The notes beneath the pieces were generated by a model. That model searched no databases, had not been told where the DNA came from, and saw only the letters and a list, made by a program, of their open reading frames with translations. Position numbers and translations under genes: made by a program. Shown piece after piece: positions 1-12,790 of a DNA stretch of 64,000 bases; position 1 is the stretch's first letter; every line of letters begins with the position of its first letter. The DNA lies in NCBI RefSeq assembly GCF_008831285.2, contig NC_045147.1:2502001-2566000 (forward strand), written 5' to 3'. The stretch comes from Nymphaea colorata (taxonomy: Eukaryota > Streptophyta > Magnoliopsida > Nymphaeales > Nymphaeaceae).

Positions 1-3000
1 AGAAACCTTATTTGAAAAGAAATCCTAACTGCCAATTCAATTTTCATACCCATATATGCCATCTTAATGCAATTAGGGTTTGTCCATTCACTTGCCAAGC
101 TTTTAGCGTCAGAACCACAAAAATTTCTTCCTTCAAATTATCTCAAATGAGGAGAGACCCTTCTTATTGAGAGAAAATTTAAGGACCTTCAAGAATTCCA
201 GTAAATTGCACAAGAAGTTGGATGCTACTTTGCAACTTCAAGCTAAAGGAGATGAGTGTAAATCTGATAAACTCCTTTCGAAATCATGATTAAAGCAACA
301 CAATGAGTGTGATAAAGTAACTCTAGATTGGCTACTATACATTTGGTTTGAACTTGAGTCATTTATTAATGAGTCAAGTTCAAGCCTAAAGGTGAACAAG
401 TCTATTGAAAAGAGGTAAGCTCAGACTAGGTAGATATGGCTCATTTTAGATTAACTAAGCTCTTTGAATGTGCATAAGTGAATATTTTTCTTAGTGTTGT
501 CACAAAAGTGTTTTTGATTTAGAGGACTATCTATTTGGTTTGTTGAAAAGGACTTTTGGTTCAAAACTCATGGTCACACTTTGTACATAAAAAGAAAGCT
601 ATACAAGGCTCATAAAGCTTGAGCTTAGCTAATTATATGAGCTTGAACTAGCTTAAGTTCAATCCATCATCAAGCTTGACCTAACATATTCAAACTCAAG
701 ACGGGAGAATTGAGATCCCGTAGGTCCTAGTACTCTATTCAAGTTTAAGCTAGCTCTTATTGGCTTGTGAATAGTCCTAATGATATTTTTCATAGTTGGG
801 TTGTTTTAAAAGATATAAGACTCAACATGAGATCTATATGAGAGTCAACCTCATAAACTACCATTTTCATGCAAGATTTCTTGAAAAAATTGATGTTTTT
901 ACCATTACCTTGTAGAATTAGAGGTGCCTTGTGGGACCAATGCCATTGGCACTCATTTCTTTGACATAAAAAGGTGCATTAATCAAGAACACTTGCCAAC
1001 TGTAAGCATGGTCTTGGACTAACAAATTAATGTATACATAAAACATATTCTACAACATGGGAAAGTTAAAAAAACTTGATTACCTAATCTTACTTGCACA
1101 TAATATTACAATGATTTTTCATAGGATTATTAAATTGGTTAACTATTTTTTAGAGTCATTCTTGCCATTTTTAATATTTCAAAATCCATTGATAGTATAT
1201 GGGGTAGAAAAGAGTCTTACATGTGTTTAAAATAAAGAGAAGTTGGAAATGTTTTGTGAGCCTACACTATCAAAGAACACACATAAGCTTTTTTTTTCCT
1301 TTCATACTAACAATCAACACAAAAAAACAAAAATTTTTCTATGCATATATAAGATTTTATGAGGATTTAATAAAAGCCAACAGTCCCAATCTTTTTTAGC
1401 AACAAAATTCTATCCACACCATATGGAATATGATTATCATATGACTTGCAAGTTTTTGATGTAGAGATTGCAATCATGCAGTGAGTTTCATCAGAAAAAA
1501 CACTTGTACATATGGAAACCTAACATCTTATCTTTTAATTAAGATGTAATTAAGAGTGTGTACAAAAAGTTCTTAATCTATACTAACTAAAAACTTGGAT
1601 CACAAAAAAGAAGATGAATTTGAACAACCGAGCTAAAAAAGTGAAAAATGCATTTGGGACATAAATAATGATGTGGAAGACATTGTAAAAAGAAAAATAC
1701 ATCTCGCAATAAAGTGGCTAGAAATTTGGTTCATATATACTGGATTTGAAAACATTACATGAACTTGTAGAATTTAAAAAAAAATATGTACTTGACTTTG
1801 AAAGACCAAACAAATAAAAAGAAGTGCTAGCCACATGCCTAATGAATCATACTTAAGAATTCCAAATTGAAGAAAGTTAACAACTCAATGCTTAGGAGCA
1901 TCTCATGGAATCATGAAAAGATGCAAGTTTAGTTTAACTTGCCAATAGTTGAAAAGGAAAAAGGACTAGTGAAGCATGAAGCATGATGAAGTGCTAACCG
2001 CTTTTTTTTTTTTTTTTTGCTCTTACCACTTTTTTTTTTTTTTTTTTTTTTGCTTTTTTAGTTTATGCTTAAAGCACTGATGTAGTGAGTCATCATTCTA
2101 TGTTGCTAGTTGATGGAAATTGAAATCCATCTTTTGTATAGTAAAGAAAGAGTGCCACTGCCTTAGAAAATGCAATTAGCATTTTTGCATGATGTTAGGT
2201 GAAAACTCTCACATGTCTTAATGATCAGATTTTAATTTCTTTCCATTCGAGGATGAGCACTTCTTTTTGTGCACTTTGGTTTTTCCTATGGAGGTGTCAC
2301 ATTTTCTATTCTATTCTAACAGAGATTTGACTACTTGATCTTCTAGTGAGCTTCTATCAAGATTTTTGTTCCATAGTAGGTGATGATATAGTGATGAAGG
2401 TGGATAGAAAGCTTAATACTGTATCACAAATTCCTACAATTCAGGGTTATGGGTACAGTTTTGTTGCTAGGATCATGGCCAACCATATCATCAAGGTTAT
2501 GAGTAGAACTATAGGTTTCCATAAGACTTTGTTTCATACCCTCGGATCTCACTTTTTTGAATTATGCTTTAGGTAAAATTCACTATTGAAGCAGATTTCA
2601 CAACTATGGATTTGAGATTTGCATACTAGAAATTAGATTTGGATTCACCAAATGATCCAATTTACTTTTCAAAGATTCCAATTTGTATATCTCTATGTTC
2701 AAGCTGTTGAATGAGCAGAAACCTCTCCCTCCTTTAGTTCAAAGGAAAGTGGTTACTTCTAACACCTATAAATATGGATATGTTAAAATATTAAACATTG
2801 TAGAGATAGAAAGAAGTAGTTATTGTTTTCACATAGTGAACTTGTGTATTGTTTTTATTTGCAAATACAGTTTTGAAAATATATGTTTCTCCATTATGTG
2901 AGAATTATAACCCTATTGTATCCTTCTTTGTGAGAAGACCTTAATAAAACCTCATCTCATTCAGATATAATATTTGGTTTGATTTGTATTTAATTTCCTT

Positions 3001-3461
3001 TCAGATACATTACAAAAACTGCAGATTTGTAATTCTTAGGGGAGTGAGGTGGAGGTCACCATGTCAAACTACAGATCTGTGACTTTCAGATCGTTTCATA
3101 CTTGTTTCAGCCTTGGATCCGTGGTTTTAAGATCCTTGCATACTTGTGGTAGCCTTAGAACTGAAGAAGCATTTCTTAGTAGGTGGAATGAGATGGAAGT
3201 ATGGTGTACAAATAATGATTCAACCAAGTTTTGAATTACTTTTGTTCATATTTGTACTATATGTTTATTTTTTGGTTTGTGCTGTCCCAATGTCCTTGTT
3301 GAGCAAATATTAAGTAATGATAATGATCTCTCTCTCGCTCGCTTTATCCAAACTGTCTAATCACACTTGCTTATTGTGTGTAAGGAAGGAGTGATAATTC
3401 AAAAATGGAGACCACACATTTCACCCATTCACTTTTTCACACACACATCAACAGATAGAGA

Positions 3462-3462
<1 letters not shown>
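1..3462. other. AT-rich intergenic DNA, no gene recognised
   Basis: Only short unconnected reading frames (under about 80 codons) are present, none with a motif I recognise. Poly-T tracts lie at about 2,001-2,058. Around 340-700 there is AT-rich text with repeated 'gagctt'/'aagctt'-like words, resembling other plant repeats but without defined ends. I see no supportable exon structure, RNA gene or bounded element. Confidence 0.6.

Positions 3463-3512
<50 letters not shown>
3463..3512. repeat. (CT)n-(TA)n compound microsatellite
   Basis: A run of CT units passes directly into a run of TA units. It is the first of several compound repeats of this type in the left part of the window. Confidence 0.9.
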
Positions 3513-3514
<2 letters not shown>

Positions 3515-3716
3515 AAAGTTGATCAGTGACCCCACCATCGAATCAAGTCATTTGATCCAACATTAAGGGCAATTAAGAGAAAAGCAAGAAAAAAATGTTG
3601 ATGAGTATTTTTGTCATATAGCATTAATTTGCACCTTTTTTTCTTGGTTTTCTCTCAACCATCTAGTTAATTAGATGGTTGGGTGATTCCATATACCTAA
3701 AGTTATCATTCATTCA

Positions 3717-3718
<2 letters not shown>

Positions 3719-3780
<62 letters not shown>
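3719..3780. repeat. (TA)n microsatellite followed by a short GA run
   Basis: About 31 uninterrupted TA units, followed by GAGAGAGAG. It is a simple repeat with no coding content. Confidence 0.95.
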
Positions 3781-3792
<12 letters not shown>

Positions 3793-3799
3793 TATGAAC

Positions 3800-6245
3800 A
3801 CTGATTGAAAGAAATACTGTAGTTTTTATTTATTTATTGACAAAAAAAGGAAAAAAAAAAGCAACGTGACAAAGAAAGATGACGTGGGGGGAACAGTGGG
3901 AGAGGAGAATCTTGCAGGGAAGGGAGTGTCTGCAAGCAAAACTCAAAAGAAGGGGCCACCTTCTCTCTTTCTGCACCACTCCTTTTCCCCCACTGCATGT
4001 CAGAGAGAGAAAGAGGGAGAGATCTAACGATATCTAGACATTATGTTACTGACAAAGTTGCCTCAAGTAGTTCGCATCGATGCCCGTCCAACTCGCTTCT
4101 GTTCTTCCACATTTGGAAGTCATGAGAAGGAAGCAGGAAAAAGAGGAATTCCATAAGATTTGTGATCAGATAAAGAGAATCCCACCCTTTTTACTTTCAA
4201 CCTGCTTCTGTCTTCTCTTTATATTTAAACCATTTCCATTATTTTTCGTACTATTTTGTGCAGCCGTACATGTGAAAAGTCTTGCCACTTGAGAAAAAGG
4301 TGGACGGATTCATCCTTACCGCTTCGGGATTCAAGATTCAAAAGCTGGCCAAGTGTCGACGGATCGCCCCCGGCCTAAAGTGGCGCTTTCTGTTAAAGAA
4401 GTGTTGAAAAAGCAACGGATGCTGTGAAAAATGGAGGCTGATTCGAATTGGCAGTTCTGCTGATTTACCAATTCAAGTAAAATCAGTTGTGGATTTGAAA
4501 AAAAAAACAATTTAAAAGTTGTTTTTGATAAAAAAAAATAAAAATAATATAAAATTAGTTGAAAGTTATGAGAATCCAGCTTCAAATCAACCGATTCACT
4601 TTGATTAATGAAGATGGCCGGCCACATCTCCCAACAGGATTGCATCAGAATCAGTGATGGAGACGAATGATGGTAATAGAAGGTTTTAGAAGAGATTTTT
4701 ATACTTAATTAGTTGCATAGAAGCTCCAATGCAAGCTTGCCAAGAGATAGGTCTCATCCCTATCTTCATATCTTTAGATGTGCTTTTGAAAATTATCTCT
4801 CAGGAAAAGGGATTGGTCTTTATCTGATGGTTGGTTCTTCAGAAACAAGTTATCCATGCTTTATGAAATGAGAATTAATGTTGGACTTGCTTTAATGTAT
4901 AGGAACTCTAATAAGCATATCCTCACACATAATATTAAAAATTTTCACTTATGATAAGTGTCGCAATATGAGACAAAGGCCAGGAGAGTGTGAAATTGAA
5001 GTGCTTAAGTCGAGGTTCAACTTTGTTATTCTGAGTTTTTTAACAAAAAGTTGTTCTTATGGGGCCGTTTGGGAACATCCTACTGCCCCATGCATTTAAC
5101 TAAAAAATTAGTTAAATTCATTGGACACTTTAGAAAGTGTTTTATGAATTTGTTTTATTTTTTAACTTTTTTTTTTTAAAGCAGATTCACGCGATAGTAA
5201 CAATTGTTACAAGGCCGACAACCCCATCAAATTATTAAATGGTTTGAACTGACAAAGTTATAAAAAAATACAGTTGGTTGTCCACTCAACGGCATTTTTT
5301 GAATATTTAGATATAAAAAGGTGACCACTGCAGCTGTTGCCAAACATCTTATCCCGTCACTCTTCGTTTGTCTAATGCGGAAAAGCGTACAGCTCTTCTT
5401 TTTTTGGCCGTTACAGCTTGTATAGCTCAACTTGTACACATCTATCTTATTTGGTTGGAAGTACATGAGAATATTCCAAAACCAAAATTCTTCGGTCTCT
5501 TATGTCTAAAATGTGGCTAGGAAATAAGTAGTATGCCCACATGACCAGAATGATCAATTTGGTAACAATATGTTCTAAAATCGCACTTCTCAAATGTCTA
5601 AAAAACATTAACCTAAGTTTGAGTTTCTTGCATGCAACTATCAAGTTGAAGAGGGTCGAATCGAATTTCTTTTCTCTTCTTTTATGTATATCTAACTTGA
5701 GGTAATCCATCCCGGGCTGAGAGGCTTTGTCGCTTGATCTGTCTATAAAATTCCCAATTAAGCCATTCATCTACTTCATCATCCTGACATGTTATCGGCT
5801 TACACAAGGAGGCAAGTGCCTCGGAGATTTGAACTAGCAACTGGCTGCTTGCTGGTCATTGACCTAATTAGGTGTGTTGAATCCCTTGAAGCAATAGTTC
5901 AATATACAGCTTAAGTTGTAGTATATATGGTAAAAGTTAGTTTTAAGCAAATTTTGTTTTAAACAACAACAACAACAACAACAATAATAACAATAATGAA
6001 ATGAAATGAGTAATAGATTTGGTCCTTACAGCAGCAGCGTCCATAGAACTTAATTGAGGTCCATGCTTTAAGCATCCATCGTGCATGGTCCCCCAGAGTG
6101 CCGGGTCTAATAGATTGAAATCATCTGCACATGGCCAATATGTGATAAGTTACATCTATTAACGTACAGTAGTACTTTGAGGTGGAGCCACATATGGGCT
6201 ACCAGTCCTAAGGCTTCTTTATTTTCAAAATAAGATTTATAAAAG
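3800..6245. other. Intergenic DNA, no gene recognised
   Basis: There are short reading frames on both strands (for example 70 codons from 4,080 and 104 codons on the minus strand at 4,331-4,645), but none shows a family motif, and their composition follows the surrounding AT-rich DNA. GGGGCCGTTTGGG at about 5,060 resembles the terminal motif of hAT or PIF/Harbinger elements, but no inverted partner was found. An (AAC)n stretch lies at about 5,963-5,990. Confidence 0.55.
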
Positions 6246-6498
6246 AGGGGCGGAGCCACGGGGCCAGTAGAAGCCTTGGCGCCCCTTCAAAATTTCAAAA
6301 AAAAAAAGTTACATGCAATTTTAAAATTTATACTTAGCTTTATGTAAAAATTTTGAAAAATTAATATTTCAGCTCCTGTTTAGATTTTAGAACTATAGTT
6401 TGGCCTTCTTAATGAAAAATTCTTAGCATGCTCCTTTTGAATATGAAAATCTACGTAGAGTGCCCTCTCCAGATTTTTTTTTTTTTGGCTCTGCCACT
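6246..6498. mobile_element. MITE-like element with short terminal inverted repeats
   Basis: The left end AGGGGCGGAGCCA and the reverse complement of the right end (AGTGGCAGAGCCA) match at 11 of 13 bases. The roughly 250 bp between them are AT-rich and non-coding. Inverted 'GGCGGAGCCA / TGGCTCYGCC' ends occur in short dispersed plant repeats. I could not identify a target-site duplication, so the superfamily is open and a SINE-like or chance origin is not excluded. Confidence 0.5.
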
Positions 6499-6905
6499 GG
6501 TAGTACTTGTCAAGATATGTTTCAGCTTGATTATTCCAAAGGCTTAAAAGACTGAAGATTCAAAATGCACAATATAGAATTCAAGCTTCAAATAGCTTTA
6601 TATACTTGTCGTAAATAACAACTTCAACTTATCAAAGGTTATGACCCAGGCAACAAGATCCACAAGGCTGCTTATAACGTTCCTTGGAAAGGCTTAACGT
6701 CTTACAGTTTGATACAGATCATATCATCATGGTGAGAGTGAAGTATCTTAATGTACGTTAGTATCATATGCGATAACTAAAGATAATGTTGGAGATGGGA
6801 ACGCAGGAAAGGTCATCACCTGTTTTACCTTGTCAATATGAAACACTACTAATACCAGTTAATATTTAGCGTACCAAACACCAGTGCTTGACTAAGAGTT
6901 GTGAA

Positions 6906-6907
<2 letters not shown>

Positions 6908-6997
<90 letters not shown>
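6908..6997. repeat. (TA)n microsatellite, about 90 bp
   Basis: An uninterrupted TA run. Long open frames of alternating Tyr and Ile across it are an artefact of the repeat. Confidence 0.95.
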
Positions 6998-7000
<3 letters not shown>

Positions 7001-7153
7001 TACAATCTTTGATGCTATAAGAGTTATTCATTTTTTATTACTTAAAAATGACTAACTTAATATATGTCTCCAATCATATCACTCTTAAAATCATATTTCA
7101 TAAGCTTAGATTGCATAAAAAACATTTTCATAAGCTTAAAAACAATTTTTGAC

Positions 7154-7157
<4 letters not shown>

Positions 7158-7247
<90 letters not shown>
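7158..7247. repeat. (CT)n-(TA)n compound microsatellite
   Basis: About 30 bases of CT units run directly into about 60 bases of TA units, the same architecture as at 3,463 and 7,667. The stretch 7,251-7,666 between the two repeats is not AT-rich and has open frames on both strands, but I recognise no protein family in it. Confidence 0.95.
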
Positions 7248-7251
<4 letters not shown>

Positions 7252-7664
7252 TAGCATAGAATTGCAACATTGAGTTGTAGATAATATTGTCGGCATAAAA
7301 GATCATCCATTACGATGAAGTATTCTTTTCACGTGAACAATGGTCCCCAAGGTGGCTTTAATAACATCAACCGGCGGCACGCCCGAGATGTACTTGCGTA
7401 TCTGGGGACCGTGCTGTCCGAATCCCACAGAAAGCAACCTCCAATTCCTCAAAACGATTTTCCCTCTACAAAAAAAATCAAATGGAGCCATCCGCAGAAA
7501 GAGCAACAACGCACGTTCTCTCTCTCTCTGTACACTTGCTGTGCATCTTTTTCAATTGAAAGTTGGAGACCGACCCTCCACTTTCATCATGGAAGCGCCT
7601 CTTTCCTTACAGGCCTTTCCTTCTTCCTTCCTCTTATCAGCACGTCGTCGTCAGTGTGGATAAG

Positions 7665-7666
<2 letters not shown>

Positions 7667-7750
<84 letters not shown>
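7667..7750. repeat. (CT)n-(TA)n compound microsatellite
   Basis: CT units at about 7,667-7,695 are followed by TA units to about 7,750. Reading frames that extend into it are not credible genes. Confidence 0.95.
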
Positions 7751-7752
<2 letters not shown>

Positions 7753-8139
7753 GTGGTTGAAAGAAAGACAGCAAAATGAACACAACAATCGCAGCCAAGC
7801 ATTTTTGAAGATTCGCGTTTTGTCCTTTTTCCTTTTGTTTTGGAAGGGTAACGCACGATACCCTGCCTCTAAATTTTAAATTCCGATGCAATCGGGCTGG
7901 GTTTCCCCTTCCATACAATAAATTTTAAATTGTTAGCTATTGATTCAAAGAATAATAGGCGCACAATGTTAATATATAACAGTTGTAATGACAACTTGTA
8001 TAATTTGAGCATCCAAAAATAATTTTACGTGTGGGAACCTGTAAACCATCAATTCAGCTGAATTAAGTTTAGGACTCAATAGTTAAGCACATACGCTTAT
8101 GTTTACTTAGCGTATGATGTTTTAGAAATTTTACAGAAG

Positions 8140-10852
8140 ATGCCTTAGTCAAAGTTGACATTTACAAAATCTTAGAAGCCTTATTGCGGTTTAAAAAATT
8201 CTCTAAACATAAGAAGCACTTGACTTAATATATGTTTCCTCCTAAAATGCTCTTAAGATCACAATTGCAAAATTACTACTCAAAATGATATCTTTTGCAT
8301 ACTTTTCAACTTCTCTGTGTTTGAACCTGACATGCATACTAAAGCCTTGCATACTCTGCACACTGGTGCATCTTGCCATTCTCTCTTTCACACCTCTGTC
8401 TCCAAAGGAGGAAGGTACCAATATATGTGTATCTATTTATTTACACGCACACTCTTTCTCTCCATCACACTGGTAATGCAGATCTCATCTGTAAATTCCG
8501 CTAACCAAATTCGGTTTTTTGAATGGATGTGTGGATGAGCCTGTTTTTTTCTTAAATAATCTTATCATTTCTCGTCAGAAATTCCTGTATAATTTCCCTT
8601 GGGGCATATCATTTATTTGTAAGATAGAGTGAGATGAATCAAATCACTTGTAAATTAATTCAATCAATGTATACTCGTTGTAGATCCAAGTTCACTTAGA
8701 GAGAACAAAACTCTGTTCTTCTACGTTGACTATGTTGACTCAGCGCAAATGAACCAAGGATTGAGCATGAGAATTGCAGGAAGTTCAAATCTAGCTCAGG
8801 CTGCTCCCAAGCCTAAAGGATCTGGCCTCAGTTTAGCTACCCAAGCCTGAGAATTGATTGGTCAGTTTACTCAAACATCTCTGCTATCTATTTGCCTTGT
8901 ACATTTTGATCGAGGTTTTGAGAAGCAGAGTGTTTCTGCAACTCCACTCACGGCAGAAAATATCCCTCGATAGACAGATAAGCTTAGCTATCAATGATAC
9001 GAATTCATATATGTGCTACTTCGTCATAGACTCATTCTGTAAGTTCGATTCTTGTTATTACACATTATCACCTACATCCACATGTTCACTAGTATCAATG
9101 TGTCATTTTATGCATCAGGTTGTTGTTGCCCTTTACTCTAAAACATCAAACCACAAATTCTCTCATAAATGAATGTACAGTTTACAATGGTATTGAGATA
9201 TTAGGATGATGCTTTTAAAAGAAAGTTATCATTTAAATTTTATTTTTATGGTTGTTCTATGACATGGCATGTCAAGGCAATGATATTCAAGAAGGAAATG
9301 GTAGGGGGTCGAGGCTCTAGAGATAGATTCTGCTTGAGGAGCATAAGTCAGGTAGGCTTCAACTCAGGCAAATTAAGGACACGCCGAAGCCAAATATTGA
9401 AGGCCACCTTTAGATAGAATAAGCAACTTTTCTACATAACTAGGCCTGTGCTAGATCAACATATATAGGATTTCACTGCAATGTATGAGCCATATAGGCA
9501 GGGGAACCAAAAAGAAAAAAATGGTGGTAACCATGTCCAAGGTTTTCAAGCAGTAAACAAAGAATGGGGCAACTACATGAGTGGGAAGAAAAAGTTAAGC
9601 CAAGATTGGGATCATGAAACTCCATTGGTTGACAAGCTTTCAAGATTGTAATGAGCTTCCAACAAATTTTGCATTAATGCGTACTCTGGGCTACAGTTCA
9701 AGAGCTTATTCTGTAAATAAAATTCCTCAACCAAACCAGATCCTTAACACATAAATTATAGAAGAGCAAAGAGACACAGTCCTGTCTAACTATCATTGGT
9801 CTTGTTAATTTGACATGCTTTGTTCCAATAATTGAAATTCCCAATTTGAATGATTATGGATCAGGATTTTTCAGGAAGGAACTTGAGTAGCATTAATTTA
9901 ATATGAGATCCATCTCTATAGGGTATTTGAAAATGACACTTCTTAAAGGTGTAGAATACATTCAATGATGTCATAGAAATGTAAAACTAGACAGCAAGTA
10001 AACGGCTAGGTTCTTTAGCTTGAACCCTTCGAGTTAAAAGTGGTTCAGAGATTGATGCCCAAGGCAAACACACTATTTACTAGATAGCACCATCAATGTA
10101 AGCAGGGACAGTTGAGAGGTTTTCCACCAATGTACAATAAGACATGGCAAACCTGTCATTCTTAGGGCAGGCAAATTCCGGCATATCAACCTCCCTAAAA
10201 ATTTGAACTCAAAAGTGAACTTTTTAGACATAACCGTTTAGGGGAAGGGTGAAGAAACAAATAAACAAAGGATGCACCAGTAACCATCCAAGGTGACAAA
10301 AGAAAAAAGTGGCTGGTGAGACAGTGTGAGTAGGCAAAAGTATCCGCTACAAAGAGACAAAGAAGCAAAGATTATGGTATCATGACAAGGCAGGCAAAAT
10401 CTTGTTGTGGAGGCAACATGATAAATGGTTGATCCTGGAAGATTGCAAAAGGTAACAAAACCATACATGTCGAACAGATGAAAGATCCTCACTGTTCAGA
10501 GAGCAATCAGAGAATATCCATATAAGCATTTGAGCCCTTTGGGCCATCACTATAATCTGTAGATATAGGATCCCAACCTACTGTCGTACACGTCCAAACG
10601 GCTAAGAGATTCTCAAGCAGAGGGTAAGCTGTGAACATCTACAAGCAGTTGATCACCAGTGCTACCACTCTTTTTATAATAGGATCCCATGTAGCTAGTG
10701 TCAGCTAGTGCACTAAAATTTGGCTTTTAGATTGTTTGTGTATGAAATCCTAATGTTGGTATATTTTGTGGGTGTGATCACTTTGTCTTATTAAAATGAT
10801 TCATTGATGTGGCGTCATGGTGATGGATTAGTAAAGGCGTTCAAAGTACTGC
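8140..10852. repeat. Tandem duplication, copy 1 (of IMPDH downstream DNA)
   Basis: This block matches, in the same order and orientation, 12,060-13,862 and then 30,252-32,787 once the large Copia insertion is removed. Anchor pairs seen by eye: 8,515 with 12,180 (GTGTGGATG then TTTTTCTTAA), 8,765 with 12,635 (AGCATGAGAATTG), 8,840 with 12,860 (ATTGATTGGTCAG-like), 9,085 with 30,592 (ACATGTTCACTAGTAT), 10,250 with 32,190 (ACAAATAAACAA), 10,345 with 32,298 (AGAGACAAAGAAGCAAA) and 10,750 with 32,660 (GAAATCCTAATGTTGGT). Homology fades at about 10,852, which corresponds to the IMPDH stop codon in copy 2. I see no IMPDH exon left beyond that point. Divergence is substantial, so the duplication is old. 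Confidence 0.75.
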
Positions 10853-12055
10853 TGCACGAGCCAATGTTTTAATATCTATGTCAGTGATGTTATTATAAGC
10901 TGGACAATCTAGTAACCTGACAAATCTTGTTTTAAAGGGATCATGTAGCCTCTGGTGCTGATGTTCGAGCTGGCCAAAAGTACATGGCTCATATAATATC
11001 TATAGTGGTCGCCATTTGTCATATAAAGTGGAAGGTAGAGACTGCAGACCTCTTTTAGAAGGTGATTTAGTAGATCTTATGCTCAAATAAAAAGGTGTCT
11101 TGCTATTCATGTAGTGTAGCTTATTGTAAATTCAGCAACCACAGGGAGGACAACATGAATGAAGGAAGCAATTACATAAATGTAATTATAGCATCATGAG
11201 AGACTGTTCTTGCTCCAAAACCTTGGTAAAATTGGAAGCTGCTATCTTTGCCATGACATAGATGGGCCCCTCAAAAGTTTTGGGTAAGTGTTCTATATTG
11301 CATTGTTTTACTGGAAAGAAACAGTATAGGCAAATGAACATTTGTGCATGGTCATTTGTAAAAACTCAATTTCAGTGGCTAAGATTATGTGGCTGGTATT
11401 TTGTTTCTTCATATTTAACAATCAATTTAGATCGACATTTGTATCCCCATCGTGGTTCATATTCAAAATTTCTTGCTGATTTGAAGCTATATCTCTCTCC
11501 TCTCTCTCAAGATATGTTTGAGGGTGGCTCGACAGACGACAATAGGTGAAACTTAGGTCCTCTTGCATATTCATGCTTGCATCTAAGCCTCTGTTTGGAG
11601 TCGCGGTTGAAACAAGATACCCACCTTCCAAGCCAGGTATGTGCGGCTACACTGGCCTTCTCCAAGATATTAATCAAGTGTAGATCTGGTATCCAATCTG
11701 CTATATATAACTTCTGTAGGTACAATGCTTTACCGTTTGGTAGTCGAAAAGTACCATTGCTTCTAATCTCAGTGTCACCAGTTTTATTCAGGCAATCTCA
11801 AAGCATCTCTGGCTGGCTGGCCAATGGTCTTCATTAAGTGGCCTCTTTTCATGCGAGTGTTCCGATGCATGCGTCCAGGCACGTGCCATGAGAGGCCATA
11901 GGATTACTTCTATATATATATATATATAAGAGAGAGAGAGAGAGAGAGAGAGGTCCCTTCATTGCCCAGCCTTGGACATACATAAAAATACATGTAAAAT
12001 CTTCTGCGTTCGTGTATCACTAATGTGTTCACAAGGATGTATATTAATTTAGTAT
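10853..12055. other. Spacer between duplicated blocks, no gene recognised
   Basis: If IMPDH had been duplicated whole, the second gene copy should lie here on the minus strand. I compared it with exons 3 and 4 and found no convincing similarity. Short frames at about 11,262-11,837 carry no recognisable motif. A (TA)n-(GA)n repeat lies at about 11,910-11,952. Confidence 0.5.
11910..11952. repeat. (TA)n-(GA)n compound microsatellite
   Basis: A short run of TA units is followed by about ten GA units. Confidence 0.9.
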
Positions 12056-12648
12056 CAAAATTTTTTTAGTTCAAAGTTGACTTTACAAAAAGAAAAAGCA
12101 AAAAAAAAAGCCTCTCTGCCTCTCTCTACACTATAGCACTGGTGACTTCCCATCAATCATCAGCAATCTCAGTTTGTTTGTGTGGATGCACCTATACCTT
12201 TTTCTTAAGAACCTCGTCATCATTTATCGAAAATGCTTTTATTATAAGTTTCTTTCAGGCATATAATTTCTGCGTAAGACGGAGTGAGATGTTAATTTGA
12301 CTTTGCTTTCCGAAACAGACTTTTCTTTCACTTGTAAGTGTATGTTTAACAAATATATGTCCCTTAAAGACTGCAGCACACTTTGAAAAAAATAAATTTT
12401 CTACCTACCATATGTTTTCTTTCTTGGGTGGGAGGGAGAGAACCCCACTGCCGAGTGAGAGGCCAAAACCCACCTCTGCGAGGTCCAAAACTGCTTCAAG
12501 ATCTAAGTGAAGTTACAGTTATACAGTTCAACTCGAGACAGTGCCTGCCACCGTGTACAGTCATCGAAATGGGCTGGACTTGGGCTGTCTTGTGCAATCT
12601 AAGCAGGATTAGCAAGTAATAAACTCAGACTCCAGCATGAGAATTGGA

Positions 12649-12790
12649 CACTACAACAAATATACAATATGCCAACGGCCCTGGTCGTCGGCAAAACTGC
12701 ATTTCGGCCGACATTTGCTGACAGTTTTGAGCCGTCGATAAACACTAGTCGGCACTATATGAAAGCACGTTGGCACATGTGCCAATGTTA
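12649..12790 (+). mobile_element. CACTA (En/Spm)-like terminal fragment
   Basis: It begins CACTACAACAAATATAC and is followed by repeated GCCRACG / CGTCGGC words (GGTCGTCGGC, CGGCCGACATT, GCCGTCG, GTCGGCAC), the usual make-up of a CACTA terminus with subterminal repeats. It interrupts the alignment with copy 1 right after AGCATGAGAATTGGA (compare 8,765). No matching TTGTAGTG end was found, so it is a truncated or deleted copy. The right boundary is approximate. Confidence 0.55.

Noticed and set aside
4080-4292. 70-codon frame starting MPVQLASVLPHLEVM
   Set aside because: No recognisable family, and the C-terminal half is a Phe- and Leu-rich AT-driven stretch; no flanking exon evidence.
5055-5075. 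GGGGCCGTTTGGG as the end of a hAT or Harbinger element
   Set aside because: No inverted partner or target duplication was found nearby, so no element could be bounded.
6849-7918. Overlapping open frames on both strands with long Tyr-Ile or Arg-Glu runs
   Set aside because: They are translations of (TA)n and (CT)n microsatellites, with no codon structure outside the repeats.
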